Shown piece after piece: positions 56,743 through 63,386 of a stretch of 64,000 nt of DNA. The notes below the pieces were generated by a model that was not told where the DNA came from, did no database searches, and saw only the letters and a list, made by a program, of their open reading frames with translations. Each line of letters begins with the position of its first letter. The stretch's first letter is position 1. The stretch is taken from NCBI RefSeq assembly GCF_003815535.1, contig NZ_RPFZ01000001.1, positions 2,232,001-2,296,000 on the forward strand, written 5' to 3'. The position numbers and the translations under genes are program-made. Source of the DNA: Aurantiacibacter spongiae (lineage in GTDB: Bacteria > Pseudomonadota > Alphaproteobacteria > Sphingomonadales > Sphingomonadaceae).

Positions 56743-58165
56743 CGCCCAGCTCGCGCACATCGGTCAGCCGTCCCGTAACCGCCGCTGCCGCCGCCATTGC
56801 CGGGCTGACAAGGTGGGTGCGACTTCCCGGTCCCTGGCGACCAACGAAATTGCGGTTGCTGGTGGACGCGCAGCGTTCGCCCGGCGGTACCTTGTCGGGG
56901 TTCATGCCGAGGCACGCCGAACAGCCCGGTTCGCGCCATTCGAGACCCGCCTGCGTGAACACGCGGTCCAGCCCCTCGGCCTCGGCCTGCGCCTTCACCA
57001 GGCCGGAGCCGGGCACGACGATCGCCCATTTCACGCTGTCCGCCTTGTGCCGCCCGCGCAGCACGCCGGCCGCAGCGCGCAGATCCTCGATCCGGCTGTT
57101 GGTGCACGACCCGATGAAGACGTTCTCGACCGCCACCTCGCACATGGGGGTGCCGGGGGCGAGGCCCATGTATTCGAGGCTGGCGCGGGCCGCCTCCTGC
57201 CTCGCAGGATCGGCGAAGCTTTCGGGAGAGGGGACGGTGCCGCCGATGGCGACGGTATCTTCGGGACTGGTGCCCCAGGTTACGGTCGGTTCCACGTCGG
57301 CGGCATCGATCGTGACCGACCTGTCGAACCGGGCGCCCTCGTCGGTGTGCAGCGTGCGCCAGTAATCCACCGCCGCGTCCCACCCGGCCCCGCCGGGCGC
57401 GAAGGGGCGGCCCTTCAGATAGGCGAAGGTCGTCTCGTCGGGCGCGATCAGGCCGGCGCGCGCCCCGGCCTCTATGCTCATGTTGCACACGGTCAGGCGC
57501 GCTTCGACGCTCATCGCCTCGAACACGGGGCCGCGATATTCGATGACGTGGCCGGTCCCGCCCGCCGTGCCGATCCGGCCGATGATGTGCAGGATCAGGT
57601 CCTTGGCGGTTACGCCGGGGCCGAGTTCTCCCGCGACCCGTATCTCCATCATCTTCGATGGCTTGAGCAGCAGTGTCTGCGTCGCCAGCACATGCTCGAC
57701 CTCGCTCGTCCCGATGCCGAAGGCGAGCGCGCCGACCCCGCCATGCGCGGCGGTATGCGAATCGCCGCAGACGATGGTGGTGCCCGGCAGCGAGAAGCCC
57801 TGTTCGGGACCGACGACATGGACGATCCCCTGCTCGCGCGCGGTCGCCTCGAAATAGCGGATGCCGAAATCGGCGACGTTGCGCTCCAGCGCGGCAAGTT
57901 GAAGGGCGCTTTGCGGATCGGCGATGGGCAGGCGCACGCCGTCGCCGTCGACCCGCGCCGTGGTGGGCACGTTGTGATCGGGCACGGCCAGCGTGAGTTC
58001 GGGTCGGCGGACCTCCCGCCCGGCGATCCGCAGCGCCTCGAACGCCTGCGGGCTGGTGACTTCGTGGACCAGGTGGCGGTCGATGAAGACCAGGCAGGTG
58101 CCATCCTCCCGCCGCTCGATCACGTGTTCGGCCCAGATCTTCTCGTACAATGTGCGCGCCGTCAT
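56732..58165 (-). CDS. leuC: 3-isopropylmalate dehydratase large subunit
   Basis: 477 aa aconitase-family enzyme of leucine synthesis. Start ATG 58165 ([19 protein letters not shown]); the frame continues upstream without family match. Motifs: [34 protein letters not shown], cluster cysteine in [16 protein letters not shown] and the CX2C in [34 protein letters not shown]. Begins a long minus-strand operon that continues through the lactonase, glycosylase, 53-aa gene, leuD, DUF1476, bolA and grxD. Confidence 0.96.
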   Translation of the reverse strand: MTARTLYEKIWAEHVIERREDGTCLVFIDRHLVHEVTSPQAFEALRIAGREVRRPELTLAVPDHNVPTTARVDGDGVRLPIADPQSALQLAALERNVADFGIRYFEATAREQGIVHVVGPEQGFSLPGTTIVCGDSHTAAHGGVGALAFGIGTSEVEHVLATQTLLLKPSKMMEIRVAGELGPGVTAKDLILHIIGRIGTAGGTGHVIEYRGPVFEAMSVEARLTVCNMSIEAGARAGLIAPDETTFAYLKGRPFAPGGAGWDAAVDYWRTLHTDEGARFDRSVTIDAADVEPTVTWGTSPEDTVAIGGTVPSPESFADPARQEAARASLEYMGLAPGTPMCEVAVENVFIGSCTNSRIEDLRAAAGVLRGRHKADSVKWAIVVPGSGLVKAQAEAEGLDRVFTQAGLEWREPGCSACLGMNPDKVPPGERCASTSNRNFVGRQGPGSRTHLVSPAMAAAAAVTGRLTDVRELGDVS

Positions 58166-58264
58166 GCGGCCTCGAATAGCGCGCCATGTCACACTCGCCA
58201 AGCAATCGGGGGCAAGGGGGGCGATTGTAATTGAAAGTTCACGGCTCGGCGCTAATTTACACCC

Positions 58265-58675
58265 ATGTCAACGAGAGCCTTCGCCATGCCCATCCGCATC
58301 GTGCCCGCGGATATCGATTTCATGGGCCATGTGAACAACGCCCGCTATCTGGGCTGGGTGCAGGACGTGGTGCTCGAACACTGGCGCAAGCTCGCCCCGG
58401 CGGAAGAGGTGGCGAGCAAGGCGTGGGTCGCGATCAAGCACGAGATCACCTACCGCCGACCGGCCTTTCTCGACGACGACGTGATCGCCGAAACGGTCCT
58501 GGAAAAGATCAAGGGGGCGCGCAGCTTCTACAACACGGTGATTCGCCGCGGGGAGGAGGTGCTGGCCGAGGTGCAATCCATGTGGTGCTGCATCGACAGC
58601 GAGACGCACCGCCCCGCGCGCATCGACCGCGACGTGGCGGAGCGGCATTTCGGGCTTCCCGGCAAGGCCGGCTGA
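58265..58675 (+). CDS. Acyl-CoA thioesterase, 4HBT/YbgC-like
   Basis: 136 aa (ATG 58265; [11 protein letters not shown] at 58286 is the conserved opening and an alternative start). Hot-dog fold: [28 protein letters not shown] contains the catalytic Asp and His-Asn region of 4-hydroxybenzoyl-CoA-type thioesterases, [13 protein letters not shown] and [16 protein letters not shown] follow. Precise acyl-CoA substrate unknown. Divergent from leuC with 99 bases between. Confidence 0.88.
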   Translation: MSTRAFAMPIRIVPADIDFMGHVNNARYLGWVQDVVLEHWRKLAPAEEVASKAWVAIKHEITYRRPAFLDDDVIAETVLEKIKGARSFYNTVIRRGEEVLAEVQSMWCCIDSETHRPARIDRDVAERHFGLPGKAG

Positions 58676-58734
58676 GCCGGGCGGCATGTCCGGCTTTGCG
58701 TGATGCGGCGGGCGGGCCTATATTGTTTTCTGTC

Positions 58735-59253
58735 ATGACCGTCCTCGCGCCCATCCTGATCGTGATCGCCACCGTGCTGGCGATGGAATGGGTCGCCTGG
58801 GCGAGCCACAAATACATCATGCACGGGTTCGGCTGGGCCTGGCACCGCGACCATCACGAACCGCATGACAACCTGCTGGAGAGGAACGACCTGTACGCCG
58901 TGGTCGGAGCCGCGCTGAGCATATCCATGTTCGCGCTCGGCAGTCCGCTGGTGCTGGGGGAGGCGGCGTGGTGGCCGGCGACCTGGATCGGCGTCGGCGT
59001 GCTGTGCTACGGCATCATCTACACGCTGATCCACGATGGGCTGGTGCACCAGCGCTATTTCCGCTGGGTGCCGCGTTCCGGCTACGCCAAGCGGCTGGTG
59101 CAGGCGCACAAGCTGCATCACGCCACGGTGGGCAAGGAGGGCGGCGTCAGCTTCGGTTTCGTGTTCGCAGCCGACCCGGCGAAGCTGAAGGCCGAATTGC
59201 GGCGTCAGCGGCAGGCGGGCGTGGCCGTGGTGCGGGACAGCGCGGGCGCCTGA
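58735..59253 (+). CDS. crtZ: Beta-carotene hydroxylase CrtZ
   Basis: 172 aa from ATG 58735. Membrane di-iron hydroxylase that converts beta-carotene to zeaxanthin through cryptoxanthin. Histidine motifs: HKYIMH, HRDHHEPH (HX2HH), IHDGLVHQRYF and QAHKLHHATV (HX2HH). Four hydrophobic segments. Supports a yellow-orange pigmented sphingomonad; other crt genes are not in the window. Confidence 0.94.
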   Translation: MTVLAPILIVIATVLAMEWVAWASHKYIMHGFGWAWHRDHHEPHDNLLERNDLYAVVGAALSISMFALGSPLVLGEAAWWPATWIGVGVLCYGIIYTLIHDGLVHQRYFRWVPRSGYAKRLVQAHKLHHATVGKEGGVSFGFVFAADPAKLKAELRRQRQAGVAVVRDSAGA

Positions 59254-59275
59254 GGGGCCGCGCCGGGCACTACGC

Positions 59276-59671
59276 ATGGCGGCCATGCCCGAAGATCTGA
59301 CCGGCATCTGGGACGGGGTATTCACCTATCCGGGAAAGCGTCTGCCCGACACCCCCTTTCGCGCCGAACTCGTCCAGCGCGGCGGCAGCTTCACGGGCGA
59401 AATCGCCGAACCGGACCTGTACGCGCGCGGTCGGAGCGCGGTGGCGACGGTGGTGGGAGTGGTTTCGGGCGGCAGCGTGGATTTCACCAAGACCTATCGC
59501 CGTGCGGCGATGGGTTACGAGAACCCGGTCGATTACGTCGGCCAGCTTTCGCCGGACGGCGATACCGTTACGGGCGTGTGGAGCCTTTGCGACATGAACG
59601 GCCTGTTCGAGATGACCCGCCGCCGCCGCGCCGCCACCGGCGAAACCTGGCAGGCAAGCGTCGAGGCCTAG
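59276..59671 (+). CDS. Hypothetical protein, small beta-rich
   Basis: 131 aa (ATG 59276 or MPEDLTGIWDG at 59285). No signal or membrane segment. Opening LTGIWDGVFTYPGKRLPDTPFRAELVQRGGSFTGEI and YVGQLSPDGDTVTGVWSL are typical of small beta-barrel proteins that recur in alphaproteobacteria without assigned function. 22 bases after crtZ, so probably co-transcribed; possible ligand-binding role only by fold style. Confidence 0.65.
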   Translation: MAAMPEDLTGIWDGVFTYPGKRLPDTPFRAELVQRGGSFTGEIAEPDLYARGRSAVATVVGVVSGGSVDFTKTYRRAAMGYENPVDYVGQLSPDGDTVTGVWSLCDMNGLFEMTRRRRAATGETWQASVEA

Positions 59672-59722
59672 TGCGGACCGTGGAAAACCGGAAAGGATGG
59701 TCGGTAAGGCTTGCGGCCCGGC

Positions 59723-59984
59723 CTACTCGCCCCTGCGTTCTTCCCCCTTGCGCAAGTGGTAGCTGTCGTCGAACCCGCCGGCATGGGCCAGTGCCTCCAC
59801 GTCCGGAATGAACAGCGACCGCGATTTCAGTTCGATCAATCCGTCGGCGCGCAGGTTCTGTATCACCCGGTTGACGTGAACCGGCGTCAGTCCGGTCGCA
59901 TTCGCGGGTTGATCACCCATTGCCGCAGAATCGCCTCGTCCACCAGTGTCATCCGCCGCAACGCACCGTGACATCTGGTATTTA
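59723..59984 (-). pseudogene. Remnant of a Crp/Fnr-family regulator
   Basis: Two pieces of one regulator lie in different frames. MTLVDEAILRQWVIN (59952-59908) is the end of the central helix, and ATGLTPVHVNRVIQNLRADG (frame ending 59725) is the recognition helix and wing of the Crp/Fnr helix-turn-helix. Between them a full-length relative has about 45 residues (IGRR... to ...ELAD), missing here, and the frame is shifted at the join. The cyclic-nucleotide domain upstream is absent. The C-terminal end SLFIPDVEALAHAGGFDDSY is still readable. A regulator lost by internal deletion. The rest of 59672-60004 has no gene I can support. Confidence 0.72.
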
Positions 59985-60004
59985 CTGCCGTCCGCGTGGA
60001 TTAC

Positions 60005-60436
60005 TCAGGGGTCGTCGGCCGGCCCGCCCGCGATCCGGGCCGCGTGTTCGCGCACGAGCGCGATCATGTTGGGAACACCCTGCGTGCGGTTGGAACTGAG
60101 CTGGTTCTTGAGGTCGAAGGGTTCGAGCCGTTCCGCCACGTCCATCTTCGCCACCTCGCCCGCCGGCCTGTCCTGCACGGCGGCGATCACCAGCGCGACT
60201 ATGCCCTTGGTTATCGCGGCATTGCTGTCGGCCAGGAAGTGCAGCCGCTCGGCCTCTCCGGTCGGATAGACCCAGACCTGTGCGGAACAGCCGCGCACCA
60301 GCGTGGCATCGGTCTTGAGTTCGGGCGGCATGGGTTCCAGTTCCCGCCCCAGCTCGATCAGCAGGCGGTAGCGTTCGTCGCCCTCGAGAAAATCGTATTC
60401 TTCATGAATGTCGCCAAGTGATCGCATCCCCGCCAT
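60005..60436 (-). CDS. sufE: Cysteine desulfuration protein SufE
   Basis: 143 aa (ATG 60436 or MRSLGD at 60427). Sulfur acceptor for the SufS cysteine desulfurase. Catalytic Cys in LVRGCSAQVWVYP, with the conserved LGRELEPMP and GIVALVIAAVQDRPAGEV segments and the tail LSSNRTQGVPNMIALVREHA. 14 bases after the last PspB-like gene, so it may ride on the Psp transcript. sufBCDS is not in the window. Confidence 0.93.
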   Translation of the reverse strand: MAGMRSLGDIHEEYDFLEGDERYRLLIELGRELEPMPPELKTDATLVRGCSAQVWVYPTGEAERLHFLADSNAAITKGIVALVIAAVQDRPAGEVAKMDVAERLEPFDLKNQLSSNRTQGVPNMIALVREHAARIAGGPADDP

Positions 60437-60450
60437 CTAGCGGCTCGGCG

Positions 60451-60693
60451 CTACAGGTCCACCCCGCTGGCGATGGCCTCCAGCTTGCGGATGCGTTCCT
60501 TGAGGTCGGCTATCTCGATCCTCGCCATGCCCTCGCGCGATCCGTTCTCGAATTCGGGGAGGGGGCGGCGCAGGTCCAGCTCGCGGCGCTTGAGCGCCAG
60601 CCACTGGGTCCAGCCATACAGGGCCGCGCCCGCCAGGATGACCAGCGCGACGAGGCCGCTGGCAGCGATCAACAGGTCCACTTGCGTCATCAT
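60451..60693 (-). CDS. PspB-like small membrane protein 4
   Basis: 80 aa. One hydrophobic segment (about 7-30, [28 protein letters not shown]) then a charged helix ADLKERIRKLEAIASG, the shortest and most diverged member of the four-gene PspB-like chain. ATG 60693 overlaps the preceding gene stop (ATGA); a second ATG follows at 60690. Probably N-out membrane protein with a cytoplasmic coiled coil. Confidence 0.75.
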   Translation of the reverse strand: MMTQVDLLIAASGLVALVILAGAALYGWTQWLALKRRELDLRRPLPEFENGSREGMARIEIADLKERIRKLEAIASGVDL

Positions 60694-60962
60694 CGGTTCC
60701 TTTCGGATTGACTGTCGTCACGCAGTTTCTCGATCTCGTCGGCGGTGCGGCGGGCCGGGTCGGTGGCGATGCGTTCCAGCACCGCGACGCGGTCGCGCAG
60801 CTCGTCGATCTCCTCGCGGTCGCGCCGGCGTTCCTCCAGCAACGCCTCGTTTTCCTGCGCCAGCCGGTTGTCGCCGGGTCCGGAAAACTTGTTCCGCTCC
60901 TTCAGGTAGCCGAAGATGGAGGCGATCAGGACGATGAGCACGATGGCCGGCCAGAAGCTCAT
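60690..60962 (-). CDS. PspB-like small membrane protein 3
   Basis: 90 aa from ATG 60962. Membrane helix residues about 4-19 (WPAIVLIVLIASIFGYL), then a coiled coil with the shared DELRDRVAVLERIATDPARRTADEIEKLRD. It overlaps both neighbours by 4 bases. Architecture matches PspB (short N-terminus, helix, acidic-basic coiled coil), but the sequence is not the canonical PspB at 61961-62254. Confidence 0.82.
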   Translation of the reverse strand: MSFWPAIVLIVLIASIFGYLKERNKFSGPGDNRLAQENEALLEERRRDREEIDELRDRVAVLERIATDPARRTADEIEKLRDDSQSERNR

Positions 60963-61255
60963 CGCGCGCGCTCCTTGTCCACCGCGCCCTCGATCCTGCG
61001 CAGATCCTCTATCTGCCGGGCAAGATCCTGTCCGCGATCGGTGACGATGCGTTCGAGCACGCGAACCCGCTCCTCCAGCTTGCGACCGGCGGGATCGGTG
61101 CCGCGCTCCGCCTCGGCCCGCCGCGCTTCCAGTTCCAGCTTGCGCTCCTCGTGCTCGTTCTGCCGCCTGCTCACGATGTAGGCGAAGGGCAGCGCGATCA
61201 TCAGGATGGCGATGATGAAGCCGAAGATCAGCATCAGGTCGGGATCGGGGCCCAT
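60959..61255 (-). CDS. PspB-like small membrane protein 2
   Basis: 98 aa. Membrane helix about 7-28 (LMLIFGFIIAILMIALPFAYIV), then the shared motif RKLEERVRVLERIVTDRGQDLARQIEDLRR, nearly identical to the same stretch of the preceding gene. TGATG overlap with the gene before and ATGA with the one after. Inferred inner-membrane partner of the Psp system. Confidence 0.85.
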   Translation of the reverse strand: MGPDPDLMLIFGFIIAILMIALPFAYIVSRRQNEHEERKLELEARRAEAERGTDPAGRKLEERVRVLERIVTDRGQDLARQIEDLRRIEGAVDKERAR

Positions 61256-61563
61256 CAGGCGCGTTCCTTCCTGCCGAAGTCCATCGGCACGCCGCTGTCT
61301 GCGTCCTCGACCCTGCGGCTGTCGCGCAACGCCTCGATCTGGGTGGCGACGTCGTAACCGCGATCGGTGACGATGCGTTCGAGCACCTGCACCCGGTCCT
61401 CCAGCTGCTGCACGCGACTGGCATATTGCGCGGCCTTCTCGGCGCTGTTCTCGGCGGTGGAGTGCAGATGCATTTCCGCCAGCTTCTGCTGATGCTTCGT
61501 CCAGATCGCCACGATCGGTATCATCAAGGCGATGATCGGTATGAATACGCCGATTTCCCCCAT
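61255..61563 (-). CDS. PspB-like small membrane protein 1
   Basis: 102 aa, first of the chain, ATG 61563 with AGGAG 7 bases upstream (23 bases after pspC). Helix about 3-21 (IGVFIPIIALMIPIVAIWT), then a longer coiled coil ending in QQLEDRVQVLERIVTDRGYDVATQIEALRD. Conserved RVxVLERIVTDRG is shared with the two genes after it. Role inferred from operon and fold. Confidence 0.85.
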   Translation of the reverse strand: MGEIGVFIPIIALMIPIVAIWTKHQQKLAEMHLHSTAENSAEKAAQYASRVQQLEDRVQVLERIVTDRGYDVATQIEALRDSRRVEDADSGVPMDFGRKERA

Positions 61564-61586
61564 GGTCGTTCTCCTCGGTTAAGGTT

Positions 61587-61964
61587 TCAGCGCAGCCGTT
61601 CGATTTCGGCGGTCAGGCGCGGATTGCTGCTGACGTAGTAGTTCTCGACATCCGCCAGGCGGCGATCGACGTCCTTCATCCGGGCGCGGATCTCGCGGGC
61701 GGTGCGCTTCGGGTTCTGCCGCACGCCCTGCCAGTACTGCTGCTCGTCGTCGTCGCGGTAGAGGTGCGGCGGCTTCTTGTTCAGCAACAGTCCGGCGACG
61801 AAGTAGACCGGCAGGACCATGCCCATCCCGGCGAACAGGAGGACGACGAAGGCGATGCGTATCCAGAAGGCGTTGATGCCGGAATAGTCGGCGATGCCCG
61901 AGCACACGCCCATCAGCTTCGCATTCTGCTTGTCGCGATAGAGAGTGGTGCGGGGCGTGTTCAT
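61587..61964 (-). CDS. pspC: Phage shock protein PspC
   Basis: 125 aa from ATG 61964 (overlaps the pspB stop, ATGA). PspC domain: TLYRDKQNAKLMGVCSGIADYSGINAFWIRIAFVVLLFAGMGMVLPVYFVAGLLL, followed by a cytoplasmic coiled coil (about 80-120, RTAREIRARMKDVDRRLADVENYYV). Integral membrane sensor that binds PspA with PspB on envelope stress. The 69-aa version at 50.5 kb lacks the C-terminal part. Confidence 0.95.
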   Translation of the reverse strand: MNTPRTTLYRDKQNAKLMGVCSGIADYSGINAFWIRIAFVVLLFAGMGMVLPVYFVAGLLLNKKPPHLYRDDDEQQYWQGVRQNPKRTAREIRARMKDVDRRLADVENYYVSSNPRLTAEIERLR

Positions 61965-62254
61965 TTGCGGGCGTCCTTCTTCTCGGCGAGCAGTTCCTCG
62001 AGCTCGCGCAGCGGTGCATTGTCGATGGCCTTGTCGTGCTGGATGCGCGCCGGGCGGAAATCGGGATTGTCCTGCCCGACCAGCCGCTCGACCGTATCCA
62101 TGCGCTCGTCGAGGCGCTTGGCGAGGTTGTAGAGTTCCTCCAGCAACGCCTCGTCGTCGGTCGTGATGCTGGCAGAGGTCTTCCACTTCGTGATGTAGTG
62201 GAAGATGATCCAGGGAATGGCGATGAAGCACGCGGCTAACAGGAATTCTTCCAT
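61961..62254 (-). CDS. pspB: Phage shock protein PspB
   Basis: 97 aa. Membrane helix about 4-22 (FLLAACFIAIPWIIFHYITKW), then the PspB coiled coil LLEELYNLAKRLDERMDTVERLVGQDNPDFR. Three bases after the pspA stop. With PspC it recruits PspA away from PspF when the inner membrane is damaged. Confidence 0.94.
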   Translation of the reverse strand: MEEFLLAACFIAIPWIIFHYITKWKTSASITTDDEALLEELYNLAKRLDERMDTVERLVGQDNPDFRPARIQHDKAIDNAPLRELEELLAEKKDARK

Positions 62255-62257
62255 CGT

Positions 62258-62941
62258 CTATTCTCCCTTCTCGCCGTCGCCCTTGCCGAGCGCGCGCTTC
62301 ATTTCCTCGAGCTCGTCCTCGACCTTGTCGTTGCCTTCCAGCGCCGCGAATTCGTCGGCCAGGGTCTGCCGGTTCGATTCCATCCCCAGGGCATCGGCGC
62401 GCCCTTCCGCGTAATCGACGCGGCGTTCGAGCTGGTCGAAGCGGGTCAGCGCCTCGTCCACGCGCTCGTTGGTCATCAGGCTGCGCAGCTTCACGCGATT
62501 TTCTGCGCTTTCCAGCCGTGCGGCGATCTGGCTCTGGCGGCTGCGGGCCTCGTGCAGGCGGTGCTGCAGCTTGGCGATGTCCTGTTCGTAGGCGCGCAGC
62601 GCGTCGTCGAGCACCTCGATCTCCTGCTTGAGCTGGTCGGCCATGTCGCCGGCCTTGCGCTTCTCGACCAGCGCCGCGCGGGCGAGGTCTTCGCGATCCT
62701 TGGACAGGGCCAGCTGCGCCTTCTCGCCCCAGTCGGCCTGGAGCCGGTCGAGCTTCACCGTGTGGCGGTGCATTTCCTTCTGGTCGGCGATCGTGCGCGC
62801 GGCACTGGCGCGTACCTCGACCAGCGTTTCCTCCATTTCCATGATGATCATGCGGATCATCTTGGCCGGATCGTCGGCCTGATCGAGCAGTTCGTTGAAA
62901 TTGGCCGCGAAGATGTCGCGGGCGCGGTTGAATATTCCCAT
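62258..62941 (-). CDS. pspA: Phage shock protein PspA
   Basis: 227 aa from ATG 62941 (MGIFNRARDIFAANF), with GGAG 8 bases upstream, the standard N-terminal amphipathic helix of PspA/IM30. Family coiled coils follow: MIIMEMEETLVEVRASAARTIADQK and LARAALVEKRKAGDMADQLKQEIEVLD. ESCRT-III-like membrane repair protein and PspF inhibitor. The same frame is open to ATG 63091, which overlaps the stop of the 50-aa gene; that start adds 50 Pro/Ser/Arg-rich residues. Confidence 0.95.
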   Translation of the reverse strand: MGIFNRARDIFAANFNELLDQADDPAKMIRMIIMEMEETLVEVRASAARTIADQKEMHRHTVKLDRLQADWGEKAQLALSKDREDLARAALVEKRKAGDMADQLKQEIEVLDDALRAYEQDIAKLQHRLHEARSRQSQIAARLESAENRVKLRSLMTNERVDEALTRFDQLERRVDYAEGRADALGMESNRQTLADEFAALEGNDKVEDELEEMKRALGKGDGEKGE

Positions 62942-63087
62942 CAATGGGGCTCCTTGGTTGAACGCGCGGCCGGAAGAGGCGGTCGGGGTGGGGCTGGTGC
63001 GCAGCCGTTCGATCTCGCGATCGATGCGCGCGCCGTCGCTGGCCTTGCCGCCGCCGATCGGCATCAGCGGATTGCGCGGTTCGTTGG

Positions 63088-63240
63088 TCATGCCAGCTCC
63101 ACCATCTCGACGCCGGCGAGCACCGTCGTGCCGGCCTGATCCGGCTGGATACCGGCAAACACGGCGAAGGTCACCATTGCGGCGATGCTCACCAGGGCGG
63201 CATGGCCCAGCGGAGAGGAGAAGAAGCGGCTGTCGAACAT
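63088..63240 (-). CDS. 50-aa single-pass membrane peptide leading the psp operon
   Basis: 50 aa from ATG 63240, first gene downstream of the sigma-54 promoter. Short polar N-terminus, a hydrophobic helix (about 13-30, HAALVSIAAMVTFAVFAG), then GIQPDQAGTTVLAGVEMVELA. Same plan as the 42-aa peptides at 50.2 kb: helix, Pro, short tail ending Leu-Ala. Ribosome-binding site AAGGAAAA region close upstream. The stop overlaps the long pspA start (ATGA). No known family recognised. Confidence 0.7.
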   Translation of the reverse strand: MFDSRFFSSPLGHAALVSIAAMVTFAVFAGIQPDQAGTTVLAGVEMVELA

Positions 63241-63269
63241 TGTCGGATTTTCCTTTCTGTCCGAAGCGT

Positions 63270-63286
63270 TGCAAACTGCGTGCCAG
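63270..63286 (-). promoter_or_regulatory. Sigma-54 promoter of the psp operon
   Basis: On the minus strand CTGGCACGCAGTTTGCA: consensus YTGGCACG and TTGCA with exact 10-base GG/GC spacing. Expected start near 63259, 20 bases before the 50-aa gene ATG. One of the best matches possible. Confidence 0.9.
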
Positions 63287-63333
63287 TTGCGAATATCGGG
63301 AGAAAGACGCGCATTTTCCGCCACTTCCGCGAA

Positions 63334-63368
63334 TGGCAATTGGTTCCAGTTGCCAAGACTTGGGAAAT
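63334..63368. promoter_or_regulatory. Predicted PspF upstream activating sites
   Basis: Inverted repeat TGGCAA-N10-TTGCCA (63334-63355) overlapping TTGCCAAGACTTGGGAAAT (63350-63368), the latter repeated 16/19 at 50012. Centred about 85-100 bases upstream of the predicted psp transcript start, as bacterial enhancers are, and overlapping the pspF promoter. Confidence 0.65.
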
Positions 63369-63379
63369 CTCGCTAATAT
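63350..63379 (+). promoter_or_regulatory. Predicted pspF promoter
   Basis: TTGCCA (63350-63355) and TAATAT (63374-63379), 18 bases apart. Overlap with the activating sites implies autorepression by PspF, as known in E. coli. The expected start near 63386 touches the ATG, so the message may be leaderless. Confidence 0.5.
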
Positions 63380-63386
63380 CCGGGGA

